From the NCBI GenBank assembly GCA_019359675.1, contig JAHHGX010000091.1:62001-126000 (forward strand): a stretch of DNA of 64,000 nucleotides. The letters are read 5' to 3'. Position 1 is the stretch's first letter; each line of letters starts with the position of its first letter. Source of the DNA: Calothrix sp. FI2-JRJ7. Lineage in GTDB: Bacteria; Cyanobacteriota; Cyanobacteriia; Cyanobacteriales; Nostocaceae. Made by a program: the position numbers and the translations under genes. Shown one piece after another: positions 25,497-34,663 of the stretch. The notes under the pieces were generated by a model. The model was given only the letters and a program-made list of their open reading frames with translations. It was not told where the DNA came from and made no database searches.

Positions 25497-26303
25497 TTAA
25501 ATCCATTGAGTATCAAATGCATCTTGCCCGGTTCCATAAATGAGGGCGCCGTATGATTGCCACTGTTGCACTTCTTGAGGAGATAAGCGAGGTGCATTCA
25601 AAACAGAAAGGTTTTCTTCTAGTTGAGAAATTGATTGTGGGGCAGTAAGAGTAAGGTTAACTGCTTGATTATGTAAAGCATAACGATAACAGTCTGCGGC
25701 AGTCGGTGGTGAGGAGTGCCAGTTGGGATGTCCAGCAAGTAATGAACCCCAGCGCGTACAGGTAAATGCCACTACGGGAATGTCGGATGAATGAGCAGCA
25801 GGTAAAACATCATCTTCTATTTTGGGATGCGCCATATTATAACGAAGCATTAACACGTCACAAGCTTTATTTTCAATGAGTTTTAAAGCAATGCTACGGT
25901 TATGAGTACTGGCGCCAACATAGCGAATAAATCCTTGTTGTTTCCAAGACCTTAATTCATCAAGTACCGTGCGCGTGTCGTTTATATCATCATTGGGAGA
26001 TACGTATTCGGTAAAAAATGCATCTATAAAATCAGTATTGAGACGGCACCGGATTTGTTCTAGATATTGGCGTAATGTGTTTATATCGCGCGCTTCGCTT
26101 CCTGTTGTAACTAATATAGAATCGCGCTGAACGGTAAGTAATGCTTTTAACCCTTCTAAAAAGTTATCATTATCCGAATCGTAGAAAAAAAAGTAATTTA
26201 TACCTGAATTAAACGCTACTCGTACACATTCTGTATCAGTTTGGGGATATGCTGCTAACCCAAGAATGCTTGCATCTGTTCCTTGCTGTGTTTTTAATTT
26301 CAC
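25497..26303 (-). CDS. aldo/keto reductase homologue lacking the catalytic tetrad
   Basis: A 268-residue barrel of the aldo/keto reductase family. It is recognised by AFNSGINYF near residue 32, the LRQYLEQIRCRLNTDFID helix, RYVGASTHNRSIALKL, and the late SQLEENLSVLNAP helix typical of COG0667/COG4989-like members. Aligned by motif, the four active positions look replaced: Asp of FDTA is Phe, the following Tyr is Asp, Lys of STK is Gly (VTTGSE), and His of LLH is Glu (FFTEY). It may bind NADPH without classical reduction. It lies downstream of a methyltransferase gene on the same strand, 37 bases apart. Confidence 0.75.
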   Translation of the reverse strand: MKLKTQQGTDASILGLAAYPQTDTECVRVAFNSGINYFFFYDSDNDNFLEGLKALLTVQRDSILVTTGSEARDINTLRQYLEQIRCRLNTDFIDAFFTEYVSPNDDINDTRTVLDELRSWKQQGFIRYVGASTHNRSIALKLIENKACDVLMLRYNMAHPKIEDDVLPAAHSSDIPVVAFTCTRWGSLLAGHPNWHSSPPTAADCYRYALHNQAVNLTLTAPQSISQLEENLSVLNAPRLSPQEVQQWQSYGALIYGTGQDAFDTQWI

Positions 26304-26340
26304 GTTTATTATCCTTGTATCCTTTTAGCTTGAAGTGATG

Positions 26341-27150
26341 TTACTTTTGTAACAGATAGCAAAAGTATTCAACATCTCGATTTTTGAGGGCTTTATAAAT
26401 TGGACTTTCCTGACATCCAGCAAACCAACTTAGTAGTTCTTGTAAATACTTGGAACCATTTTGCTTAATTAATGTTAATTTTCTCTCGTTATCTAAATCC
26501 ATTGCTTTAACAACATTATCTGTAATTATCTCATACTTTAAAATTTTAAAACCAGATGATTGTAACAAGCCTTTTATATTATCTATTTCGTATTTTGAGC
26601 GGAAATCAGTAAACAAAAAGTGACCATTTTGACGAAGAACTCTATAAACTCCAGAAAAGAAATTTTTCATTGAAGCATAGCAATGTGATGATTCGACGTT
26701 GACGACAGCATCGAACGAACAATCAGGAAACTCTAAGGATTCTGCATCTCCTACACAAAAACTTAGCTGTGGGATAACATGATTTTTTCGACAAAATTTA
26801 ATATTACGTTCAGAAAAATCAACTCCTGTCATTGTTTTGGGATGTAAGTAGCGCGTAATATATGAAGAACCACCACCACGTCCACATCCGACTTCCAGAA
26901 CATCTAATCCATTTAGTGGAATAGCATTTGCAACATGATGATAAAGTTGAGCGCAATAAACTTCTTCCTGTTCGTATTCACTCAATAATGGCTTGATATC
27001 TTGTTCTAAATCTACATACCCATAATTCATAAAAGTTATTTTATTGTTTGCCACATTTGATGTAAGTAGGTTGTACCATCTTTTCCAAATAACTTTTTTC
27101 AAGGGGGAATCAACAAGGTAGATTACGAATTGCTGAAATGCATTATTCAT
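26341..27150 (-). CDS. SAM-dependent class I methyltransferase
   Basis: About 269 residues from the ATG at 27150, chosen over 27231 because GGAAAC lies just upstream and it leaves room for a divergent promoter. Motif I is VLEVGCGRGGGSSYI, followed by the acidic VDFSERNI, the VGDAESLEFPD segment and FDAVVNVESSHCY. This layout matches the phthiotriolone/fatty-acid O-methyltransferase-like small-molecule methyltransferases. The substrate is unknown. The 72-base gap to the divergent EamA transporter gene suggests shared control. Confidence 0.85.
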   Translation of the reverse strand: MNNAFQQFVIYLVDSPLKKVIWKRWYNLLTSNVANNKITFMNYGYVDLEQDIKPLLSEYEQEEVYCAQLYHHVANAIPLNGLDVLEVGCGRGGGSSYITRYLHPKTMTGVDFSERNIKFCRKNHVIPQLSFCVGDAESLEFPDCSFDAVVNVESSHCYASMKNFFSGVYRVLRQNGHFLFTDFRSKYEIDNIKGLLQSSGFKILKYEIITDNVVKAMDLDNERKLTLIKQNGSKYLQELLSWFAGCQESPIYKALKNRDVEYFCYLLQK

Positions 27151-27221
27151 AGTGTTTCCTATGTTTAGTAATATATTTATTCTACTTAAGCTAAAATTAT
27201 ACAGCAGCACGATGGTAAAAT

Positions 27222-28142
27222 ATGGTTCCAACTTGGAAGGTTGCTTTAGTATTAACTCTTGGTGTACTTGCTGTCTCTACTTCTGCTATATTTATCCGAC
27301 TAGCATTTGAGTCTGCGTCCGTGTACAACGTCGGGTTTAGCTTGGTAATAGCTGCTTCTCGCTTGAGTGTTGCATCGCTAATTTTACTACTTACAACTTT
27401 GACACCGCGTAAATCACAGGAATTACAGCAACAGGCAAATTTTAATTATACTGCTTTTTACTATGCTGTAGGCGCCGGGTTTTGTTTAGCCTTACACTTT
27501 GCGACTTGGATTACTTCATTAACTTATACTTCTATTACTGCTTCTACTACGTTAGTTACTACTAATCCTATTTGGGTAACATTTATAACTTGGCTTTGGT
27601 TAAAAGAAAAACCAACTTTCCTAACTTTATTAGGCATTGGTATTGCGCTTGCTGGGGGAATTACGATTAGTTTAAGTAGTTCAAGTGTAGATACATCTAG
27701 TCAACCATTGTTAGGTAACTTTTTAGCTTTAGTAGCATCATGGGCAGCTAGTTTTTACCTGTTACTTGGCAGAGAATCACAACGACGAGGATTAAGTATA
27801 AGTAAATATATCACAGTCGCTTATACAACTTCAGCTTTAGTACTTTTACCTGTACCATTTTTTGTTGGCGCCAGCTATATTAATTATCCAAGTCAAGTAT
27901 ATTTTTACATCGCATTAATGGCATTGATTCCGCAATTAATCGGACACACAAGCTTTAACTGGGCTACACGTGTGATGTCGCCAATTATAGTAACACTTGT
28001 ACTATTATTTGAACCAATAGGCGCCAGTTTACTTGGATATCTAATATTTAAACAGGTTCCTAAACCATTAGAATTAGTAAGCGCATTAGTTATACTTGCG
28101 GGTGTCGCATTAGCAATACTAGGAACTCGACGTGTAGCATGA
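27222..28142 (+). CDS. EamA/DMT-superfamily transporter
   Basis: A 306-residue inner-membrane protein with about ten hydrophobic helices in two EamA repeats (first helix LTLGVLAVSTSAIFIRLAF; second repeat from LGNFLALVASWAASFYLLLG). The family exports metabolites such as amino acids and nucleosides. The typical Pro/Trp signature TTNPIWVTFITWLWLKEKP closes repeat one, and LFEPIGASLLGYLIFKQVP closes repeat two. Substrate unassigned. It is divergent from the methyltransferase and precedes the ABC-2 exporter genes in the same direction. Confidence 0.9.
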   Translation: MVPTWKVALVLTLGVLAVSTSAIFIRLAFESASVYNVGFSLVIAASRLSVASLILLLTTLTPRKSQELQQQANFNYTAFYYAVGAGFCLALHFATWITSLTYTSITASTTLVTTNPIWVTFITWLWLKEKPTFLTLLGIGIALAGGITISLSSSSVDTSSQPLLGNFLALVASWAASFYLLLGRESQRRGLSISKYITVAYTTSALVLLPVPFFVGASYINYPSQVYFYIALMALIPQLIGHTSFNWATRVMSPIIVTLVLLFEPIGASLLGYLIFKQVPKPLELVSALVILAGVALAILGTRRVA

Positions 28143-28147
28143 TAATG

Positions 28148-28170
28148 TATGTTGGGTGGTAGCGAGCGCG
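28148..28170. repeat. partial GTTGGGT...ACTCAAC repeat
   Basis: TGTTGGGTGGTAGCGAGCGCGGAACTCAAC-type fragment of the family found complete at 17325-17400 and 34579-34659, between the EamA and ABC genes. Confidence 0.5.
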
Positions 28171-28192
28171 GAACTCAACAAAAATTAACTTT

Positions 28193-29179
28193 ATGTCTCA
28201 CATTTTGGTCGAAGACCTCAAGAAAAGTTTCTTCGTATCTGAGCGCACTTCTGGAGTTTTTGGTTCAATACGAGGATTTGTGCAGCGTAAAACTAAGGAA
28301 GTCTATGCATTAAAGGGTGTTTCCTTCTCACTTAAGCAAGGGGAACTTGTTGGTTACATTGGTCCCAATGGCGCCGGAAAATCAACTACAATTAAAATTC
28401 TCAGTGGTATTTTAGTACCTACTAGTGGAAAATGTATAATTGGCGGTCGAATTCCTTGGAAAGATAGAATTAAACATGTTGGTCGTATTGGAGTTGTATT
28501 TGGTCAGCGAACACAGTTATGGTGGGACTTGCCAGTAATAGAGTCTTTTGATTTGCTTCGAGATATTTATCGTGTTCCAAATTCAGAATATATCAAGACG
28601 CGCGATGAAATGATAGATTTGCTCGCGCTTGAAAGTTTTCTTGATACTCCTGTTAGACAATTAAGTCTTGGTCAAAGGATGCGGTGTGACTTTGCCGCAG
28701 CAATGCTTCACAAACCTGATATTCTTTTTCTTGATGAACCGACTATAGGACTTGATGCAGTTTCAAAGCTTGCCGTAAGAAAATTTATCAAAACTCTCAA
28801 TAAAGCGCATCAAGTAACTACCATCCTCACCACCCATGATATGGATGATATCGAAGCACTATGTGAACGGGTAATTATTATAGGTGGTGGTGAAATTCTT
28901 TGTGATGGTTCCTTAGCAAAGCTTCGTTCTCAGGTTTCCTCACGTCGTTATTTAAAAATACATCTGGCAAACGATGATTTCTTCTTTCAGGAACAAGGGG
29001 TTAGTATTATCTCTAAAGAAGGTCGCACCGTAACACTTGCCTTCGACCCAATCAAAATATCTGCTGCATCTCTAATTGCTCATGTTACCTCAAAGCACGA
29101 AGTAGAAGACCTTTTTGTTGAAAATCCACCAATTGAGGAAATAGTTGCTGAACTATATGCAAATGGAGGGGAATCTTAA
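28193..29179 (+). CDS. ABC-2 exporter ATPase (COG4586 type)
   Basis: A 328-residue ATP-binding subunit. Walker A GPNGAGKST is near residue 58, the Q-loop region is VVFGQRTQLWWDLP, the signature is LSLGQRMRCD, Walker B is ILFLDEPT, and the H-loop is LTTHDMDDIE. The FGQRTQLWWDLP phrase and the N-terminal extension are typical of ATPases paired with the two COG4587/COG3694 permeases, which follow directly. The C-terminal 80 residues form the regulatory extension found in DrrA-like exporters. Substrate unknown. Confidence 0.93.
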   Translation: MSHILVEDLKKSFFVSERTSGVFGSIRGFVQRKTKEVYALKGVSFSLKQGELVGYIGPNGAGKSTTIKILSGILVPTSGKCIIGGRIPWKDRIKHVGRIGVVFGQRTQLWWDLPVIESFDLLRDIYRVPNSEYIKTRDEMIDLLALESFLDTPVRQLSLGQRMRCDFAAAMLHKPDILFLDEPTIGLDAVSKLAVRKFIKTLNKAHQVTTILTTHDMDDIEALCERVIIIGGGEILCDGSLAKLRSQVSSRRYLKIHLANDDFFFQEQGVSIISKEGRTVTLAFDPIKISAASLIAHVTSKHEVEDLFVENPPIEEIVAELYANGGES

Positions 29180-29243
29180 GAAATCGGGTTTCTACGCGAA
29201 ATCTTGTTTGCATTAAAATCTATCAATAAGAAACCCGGTTTCT
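29178..29243. repeat. AGAAA(T/C)C(G)GGTTTCT palindromic repeat
   Basis: Two GAAAYCSGGTTTC units separated by about 38 bases, the same layout as 10800-10894. It lies in the 83-base gap between the ATPase gene and the first permease gene without obviously breaking the operon. Confidence 0.7.
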
Positions 29244-29262
29244 GTTTTAAACGAGGGATGGA

Positions 29263-30129
29263 ATGAACGCTCGTACTAAGCACTTCAGTGCTTTCCATAT
29301 CCAAAATAGAATAAAACCTTACAGGTCACTCTTCCTCGCCAGGTTTGCACTCCTACTCCAATATCGTGCTGCTGCTTTGGCAGGAGTTGCAACTCAGTTT
29401 TTTTGGGGTTTTGTAAAAGTCATGGTCTTAGAAGCATTCTTTACACATGCAACTTCTGCTCAACCTATAACTTTTCGTGAAACTGTAGGATATATATGGT
29501 TGGGACAAGCATTTTTATTTGCAGTAGTTCCTTGGGGTGGTGATAAAGACATTCAAGAATTAATACGTTCCGGCGCCGTAGGATACGACTTACTTCGACC
29601 TACTGACCTTTATAACTTCTGGCTAACTCGCGCACTGGCACTTCGCACGGCGCCTATTATTCTCCGTGCTGTTCCTTTACTATGTATAACAGCGTTTGTA
29701 TTTCCCCTTGTTGGAATTTCTCAGTGGTCACTTACCTTTCCACCATCGTTTGCTGCTTTCATTGCCTTTGTAATCTCTTTTATTGGCGCCATTCTTCTTT
29801 CATCTGCATTAACAATGCTTTTCACAGTATCAATGATGTGGACAATTTCCGGCGATGGAGTTAATAATTTTCTTCCCCCTCTTATTATTGTTTTTTCTGG
29901 GATGATTATTCCTCTGCCACTTTTCCCTGAATGGCTAAAACCTTTACTCAATGCACTTCCCTTTTCTGGACTAGTTGATAAACCTTTTCGTCTTTTTACT
30001 GGTAATCTTCCATTTAATTCGCTACCTAGTGTATTGCTACATCAAGCTTTCTGGATTTTTGTTTTTATTATTCTTGGGCGCTTTCTAGTCAACCGTGGTG
30101 TAAAAAAGCTGGTAATTCAAGGGGGATAA
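29263..30129 (+). CDS. ABC-2 exporter permease (COG4587 type)
   Basis: A 288-residue membrane protein with six predicted helices (for example YRAAALAGVATQFFWGFVKVM). The phrases RSGAVGYDLLRPTDLYNFW and FFSGMIIPLPLFPEWL-like are characteristic of ABC-2 permeases of this pair. It follows the ATPase gene and leaves only 2 bases before the second permease, so the three genes form one exporter. It probably forms a heterodimer with the next protein. Confidence 0.9.
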   Translation: MNARTKHFSAFHIQNRIKPYRSLFLARFALLLQYRAAALAGVATQFFWGFVKVMVLEAFFTHATSAQPITFRETVGYIWLGQAFLFAVVPWGGDKDIQELIRSGAVGYDLLRPTDLYNFWLTRALALRTAPIILRAVPLLCITAFVFPLVGISQWSLTFPPSFAAFIAFVISFIGAILLSSALTMLFTVSMMWTISGDGVNNFLPPLIIVFSGMIIPLPLFPEWLKPLLNALPFSGLVDKPFRLFTGNLPFNSLPSVLLHQAFWIFVFIILGRFLVNRGVKKLVIQGG

Positions 30130-30131
30130 AT

Positions 30132-30926
30132 ATGAATAATTTTTACCTTTACCGACGATATGTTTCTATATCATTTAAATCGCAATTGCAGTACAAAGCG
30201 TCTTTCTTGCTTCAACTTGTTGGACATCTACTAATAACTGTAATAGATTTCTTTGGCATTTGGGCACTTTTTGGTCGTTTTAATAGTATTGGAACATGGC
30301 AATTACCAGAAGTTGCTTTATTTTACGGAGTAATTAACATATCTTTTGCCACTGCCGATGCTCTGGGACGAGGGTTTGACTCAATGTGGCGATTTATAAA
30401 AAACGGTGATTTTGACCGTTTGCTGCTTCGTCCACGCAGCACTGTACTTCAACTTATAGGTACTGAATTTACTTTGAAGCGAATTGGACGATTTGTCCAA
30501 GGATTTGTAATTATGGTATGGTCGCTTACAACTCTTCATGTCAAATTAAATTTACAGACAATATGGCTTTTAGGCGCCTCATTTATTGGCTCAGTTGCAT
30601 TATTTCTAGGCATTGTGATTATACAGGCAACACTAACATTTTGGACTATTGAGTCTCTGGAAATTATGAACGTTCTTACTTATGGAGGTGTGGAAACTGC
30701 CCAATATCCTCTAGGAATTTATAGTAAATGGTTTCAACAATTCTTCACTTTTATTATACCACTTGGCTGCGTCAGCTATTTTCCTCTAGTTGCAGTGCTT
30801 GGAAAAAATATATCAGTACCTTTATGGTTTTGTTACCTTTCTCCAATGACAGGTATTCTCTTTCTCATTATTGCCCTAAAGCTCTGGGAAATAGGAGAAA
30901 AATATTATTGTTCTACTGGTAGTTAA
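30132..30926 (+). CDS. ABC-2 exporter permease (COG3694 type)
   Basis: A 264-residue membrane protein, partner of the preceding permease. It has about six helices, starting YVSISFKSQLQYKASFLLQLVGHLL. The RFIKNGDFDRLLLRP segment is the family hallmark, and YPLGIYSKWFQQFFTFIIPLGCVSYFP precedes the last helices. Start two bases after the previous stop, implying translational coupling. Exported substrate not predictable; neighbouring methyltransferase and EamA genes hint at a small-molecule pathway (weak inference). Confidence 0.9.
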   Translation: MNNFYLYRRYVSISFKSQLQYKASFLLQLVGHLLITVIDFFGIWALFGRFNSIGTWQLPEVALFYGVINISFATADALGRGFDSMWRFIKNGDFDRLLLRPRSTVLQLIGTEFTLKRIGRFVQGFVIMVWSLTTLHVKLNLQTIWLLGASFIGSVALFLGIVIIQATLTFWTIESLEIMNVLTYGGVETAQYPLGIYSKWFQQFFTFIIPLGCVSYFPLVAVLGKNISVPLWFCYLSPMTGILFLIIALKLWEIGEKYYCSTGS

Positions 30927-30946
30927 TGCTCTTGGTAATTATTTTT

Positions 30947-30979
30947 ACCACAGAGACACACGCTTAGTTCACAGAGAAG
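30947..30979. repeat. accacagagacaca...gttcacagag repeat
   Basis: Copy of the cacagag family at 20100, 40698 and 48561, in the convergent gap between the exporter operon and the restriction-modification gene. Confidence 0.6.
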
Positions 30980-31062
30980 AAATTTGATGCATTGCATTTC
31001 ATTTATAAGCTTTTGTAGTTAGTCATAAATAATTATCATACTTTTTGTCAAGACAAGTAATT

Positions 31063-33657
31063 TTAGCTAGCGCCCTTGTCATTATTTACATTATAAGGCT
31101 GTAGCAAATGTTCCCCATTGAAGTGAATGAGGTGTGTTGCATCTTCAGCGACCCAAACATCTGTTTCCCAGGCAATTTCTGCCAGATATCCTACCATCGC
31201 TTTACGGCTAAGGAAAGTTGTTACCATAATAAGCGGAATGCTAGTGCCTGCAAAAAGTGTTTCTAGTTCTTTCTTGCGTTTGGGATTAATAGGCCCATGA
31301 GAAGTCACTGCTTCAATCAATACTAACCAATTACTAGTGATATGATGGATAATAACATCGGGCATTTTACCATGAGAATCAACCGTAATGCCCAAATCGC
31401 TCAAAGCTGCTTCGTTAAAGTGTGCCAATTTCTCGTCTGTATCGCCAACATAAATTAGTTTTCCTCCAGGGGTAAAGCGAGGAGCAAATTCATTGATAAT
31501 CTGCTCAATGAGGACATTTTGCCCTCCCGGCGATAAGGTTTTTACTTGTCCTTCAATGACAACAGGGATACGCGATAGTTCCCGTTCTTGAGCATACCGT
31601 TGTTTCAGTGTTTCAATCGAAGCTTGGTAAGTACGTAAACTATTTTCCCATTCAGATGTTCCATAGGTTTGTAATAGTGCTAATGCACTTTCTTCAATTT
31701 GGTAAACTGTTTTTGGGCTATTTATAGGTCGAAGTGGTTCATCTGAATTAGCGACAATTAAAGCTGCATCTAAAAATTGATGGATTGTTTGACGACGGAC
31801 TGTTTCTCGTGTGTTAGGTTTATATGTTTTACCATAATGCTGTGCCATAAATTCCATTATTGGCGTAATACCTTTATTTGGCGCCGTTGCCGATGCCCAA
31901 GAATCTGTTGGCTTTAAATCAAGTAATGCTAAAAGTGTTAAAGCTGAACGTTCTTGCTGTTGTGCCCGTGGCAGCCCCAGTTGAGCTAAAATTAGTAAAG
32001 CTTCATCAATACGAGATTTTATAGTTGTAGAATTGGTTCCAGGCTGAAAAGTCATACAGAGTAATTCTTTTGTGACAAGTTGGTCTACTTCCTGCTGTGA
32101 TGGGAAATTATCGCCTATTTTTAGTCCTAAAGACACTAATTGTTCTATTGTGGGGTAGGGTAAATTTCTTAAATCGGTTGCATTAACTTGGGTGTGACCA
32201 TTAAATAACCGAAAATACGCATCGACAAGGCTAGAGTTTAAATAAGCTGCAAGTCCACGCGCGATGGTAATATCAAGTCCGCGTCCGCATTTATGGAAAT
32301 AGTTGATGTGATTTTCAAAGCCAACATGGGAGTAACCAAGATGACGGTTCGCATCATACACTACAGCAACTACCCGTTTTTTTTCCTCTTTGGTAGTAAA
32401 ACGCTTTGTTAAAACATAATGCTCATTATCAACTAATAAAGAAGCTGTTTCTTTTGTATATACTAAAGCTTGATGTTTCCGCGTCGCTTTGGGGTGTTCA
32501 ATATACCCAAGGGAAAAATTGACTGGATAAATTAAGGGAACAGTATTTTCTTCTAGCGATAATCGCAGGTATTCTTTTGCACGAAAATCAACAACACGTC
32601 CTGTTGATACGCTCAGTCCGATATCTTTGAGGGTGCAAGGTAAATTAGCTATTTGCTGGACAACTTCTTGACTTACTGTATCCGGTATAATACGGATAAA
32701 TTGTTCAGCATCATCGGGATGAACTATCTCTGTATAAGCTAAAGAATGTGTTGTGATTAAGCCATCATCGCTTCCTAAGCTTGTGCTAACAAGTACACTA
32801 TCGTGTTTCTGTTTTTGTTTTATCGCGTGAAGGATAACTGTTTCCTGTAATACGGAATCATCACTAAATGCCTTGTGTCTAGATTCAAATAAATGAATTT
32901 GTCGCAATGCCATTTGTGCCAGAAACATTTTGCGAAAATCTCTAAAATATGGTCCATTACAAAAACTCCGAGGTGATATGGTGACAAGCTCCCCTCCCGG
33001 TTGCAATAGTTGCGCTGCTGCTGCCATGAAACCTGTGTAAAGATTACTGGTTTCCAATCCAAGCGCACGTAATAATTCGCGAACCTTTGAATTAGCGTTG
33101 ATTTTCAAATACGGAGGATTAAGGATAGCATGTGTAAACCTTAATTCATCAGGTTTATCGAAAAGAGTTGGTTGAAGAAGTTTAACAGCATCTGCGATAA
33201 AGTCCCTATCACGAATTTCATAATCACAAGTAATACCTACACACTGGCATTCACTAACACATAACGCCAAAGTTTTTTGTAAGTACCCAATCAAAAAAGG
33301 GTCTATTTCATAGGCAACAATCTTTATATATGCTGGATATTGGCGCCAGTTACAAACATTAGCCACAAAAGCAGCCAAAAGCGAACCAACGCCCGCACCA
33401 GCATCCAGTAGCGATATTTCTGAAAGGTTAACTTTATCGAACATCATCGCCATTAGTTCAGAAACCGCAGCGTTCGTCAAAAACTGCCCTAACGTCCCTT
33501 TTTGCTGTTGCTCCTGTTTCTGACTTGCTACAACCCTTAAATGGTCTACTTCATGCAGCAGGTTTTTGATATGACTATTGATATGACTATAAGGTAAACC
33601 GTCGAATAACGGTTTGTTAAGATTTTCTACAAACTGTTTACTGCTTGCTTGGAACAT
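31063..33657 (-). CDS. fused adenine methyltransferase-restriction endonuclease (BsuBI/PstI type C-terminus)
   Basis: An 864-residue single-chain restriction-modification protein. The N-terminal half is an N6-adenine methyltransferase: GQFLT (57-61), SAM motif LLDAGAGVGS (83-92), IVAYEIDP, and catalytic NPPY (180-183). A target-recognition-like region follows. The C-terminal 300 residues match the BsuBI/PstI endonuclease family, with IYVGDTDEKLAHF, LSDLGI, KMPDVIIHH, LIEAVTSHGPINPKRKKEL and a VWVAEDATHLIHFNG ending, including a D...E-x-x-x-S/H core. BsuBI and PstI cut CTGCAG, a site I could not find anywhere in the window. A fused enzyme of this kind would both mark and cut DNA. Confidence 0.88.
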   Translation of the reverse strand: MFQASSKQFVENLNKPLFDGLPYSHINSHIKNLLHEVDHLRVVASQKQEQQQKGTLGQFLTNAAVSELMAMMFDKVNLSEISLLDAGAGVGSLLAAFVANVCNWRQYPAYIKIVAYEIDPFLIGYLQKTLALCVSECQCVGITCDYEIRDRDFIADAVKLLQPTLFDKPDELRFTHAILNPPYLKINANSKVRELLRALGLETSNLYTGFMAAAAQLLQPGGELVTISPRSFCNGPYFRDFRKMFLAQMALRQIHLFESRHKAFSDDSVLQETVILHAIKQKQKHDSVLVSTSLGSDDGLITTHSLAYTEIVHPDDAEQFIRIIPDTVSQEVVQQIANLPCTLKDIGLSVSTGRVVDFRAKEYLRLSLEENTVPLIYPVNFSLGYIEHPKATRKHQALVYTKETASLLVDNEHYVLTKRFTTKEEKKRVVAVVYDANRHLGYSHVGFENHINYFHKCGRGLDITIARGLAAYLNSSLVDAYFRLFNGHTQVNATDLRNLPYPTIEQLVSLGLKIGDNFPSQQEVDQLVTKELLCMTFQPGTNSTTIKSRIDEALLILAQLGLPRAQQQERSALTLLALLDLKPTDSWASATAPNKGITPIMEFMAQHYGKTYKPNTRETVRRQTIHQFLDAALIVANSDEPLRPINSPKTVYQIEESALALLQTYGTSEWENSLRTYQASIETLKQRYAQERELSRIPVVIEGQVKTLSPGGQNVLIEQIINEFAPRFTPGGKLIYVGDTDEKLAHFNEAALSDLGITVDSHGKMPDVIIHHITSNWLVLIEAVTSHGPINPKRKKELETLFAGTSIPLIMVTTFLSRKAMVGYLAEIAWETDVWVAEDATHLIHFNGEHLLQPYNVNNDKGAS

Positions 33658-33718
33658 CGCTGGGCATTTGATTGGATAAAAATCAACTTTATCACACCAC
33701 TGCTCTCAAGTAGGCGCC

Positions 33719-34160
33719 TTAATCAAAAGTATAAACTGCATTTATCCAGTTGCAAAACTGGAGATGAAGTATTGCAATTGATGCTAGCGCGTCACGGTTA
33801 AGAACTTTGTATGCAGCTTCTAAAAGTTTGACCGCAGCAGTTTCACGTTGTGGATTTTTACATGATAACCAGTGTAAATCACGACCTAATGCCAAAGCAT
33901 AAACTGGTTCATTTTCACTGCATTTATGTAATGCTGACTCTATCCAAATATCTACAATTGGGTTATCATTTACAATTGCGGTACGAATGCTATTTATATC
34001 GCGTTCTAAAAAACAGTCAGGAATAAATACACCTGCATAATCTACTGTAGCAATACGTTTGTCACTAAAATGATTTGCCTAATACTCTGCACTATTATAC
34101 AGACGTAACTGTAAAATTTTTATCAATACTTTATCACGTTTACGTGCTAATTATAGTAAT
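33719..34160 (-). pseudogene. decayed gene with a nonsense codon, upstream of the restriction gene
   Basis: An open frame on the minus strand from about 34160 to a stop at 33719-33721 reads like real protein (VDYAGVFIPDCFLERDI, then NDNPIVDIWIESALHKC and NPQRETAAVKLLEAAYKVLN). It is broken by a TAG at 34079-34081 between AEY and ANHFSDKRIA, where TGG (Trp) is a plausible ancestor. It has no start codon, because another stop lies just upstream. About 135 residues remain. Codon use and composition match the neighbours. Function unrecognised. It ends 61 bases before the restriction gene start, so it may once have belonged to that unit. Confidence 0.55.
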
Positions 34161-34261
34161 ACACTCACCCGACTGGGTGAATTAAATAGTATATCTCTCT
34201 AAAGGTTGATTAAGAAAATTATAATTTTTTGGAATGTATTATTAGATAAGAGGTTTAATTT

Positions 34262-34570
34262 ATGAAAATTTTACATGTACTTGCATTTGCAGGATTTTCA
34301 TTGTTGCTAGCTCATTCTAATGCTATTGCTCAAACGGCGCCGAATATAGGTAATGTTACTCCATCTCAAATTGAGCGAATTACACCAGGTCTTTACCCTT
34401 TCAGTTCTAGAGAATTTTTTCGGAAAGGGCAGGAGCAATTAGAACAAGAAGTACAATTTTTACAACAGCAACGTCTACGCCGTTCTTTCAGAGATATTAA
34501 AGTTGATAAAATTGATATTCAGCGAGACTTACAAAAATTAGAACAGACTGAAAGTAATTTTAATAGCTAA
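34262..34570 (+). CDS. small exported helical protein, unknown function
   Basis: A 102-residue protein with a clear signal peptide (MKILHVLAFAGFSLLLAHSNAIAQ, cleavage after AIAQ or AHS-like). A short polar segment and then a Gln/Glu/Arg-rich helix (GQEQLEQEVQFLQQQRLRR) are followed by an acidic/basic ending. No Cys or catalytic motif. I do not recognise the family. It has its own AT-rich promoter region and is followed by a repeat, so it is probably monocistronic and periplasmic. Confidence 0.65.
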   Translation: MKILHVLAFAGFSLLLAHSNAIAQTAPNIGNVTPSQIERITPGLYPFSSREFFRKGQEQLEQEVQFLQQQRLRRSFRDIKVDKIDIQRDLQKLEQTESNFNS

Positions 34571-34578
34571 TTAAATGT

Positions 34579-34659
34579 GTAGGTTGGGTGTAGCGCAGCG
34601 CAACGCAACATTAACATCAATCAATATGTTGGGTTCCGCTTACGCTCCACCCAACCTAC
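34579..34659. repeat. GTAGGTTGGGT...ACCCAACCTAC palindromic repeat
   Basis: Arms GTAGGTTGGGTG and CACCCAACCTAC around a GC-rich centre. Best copy of the family also at 17325-17400. It lies in the convergent gap ahead of the methionine aminopeptidase stop and may terminate both genes. Confidence 0.8.
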
Positions 34660-34663
34660 GGGT

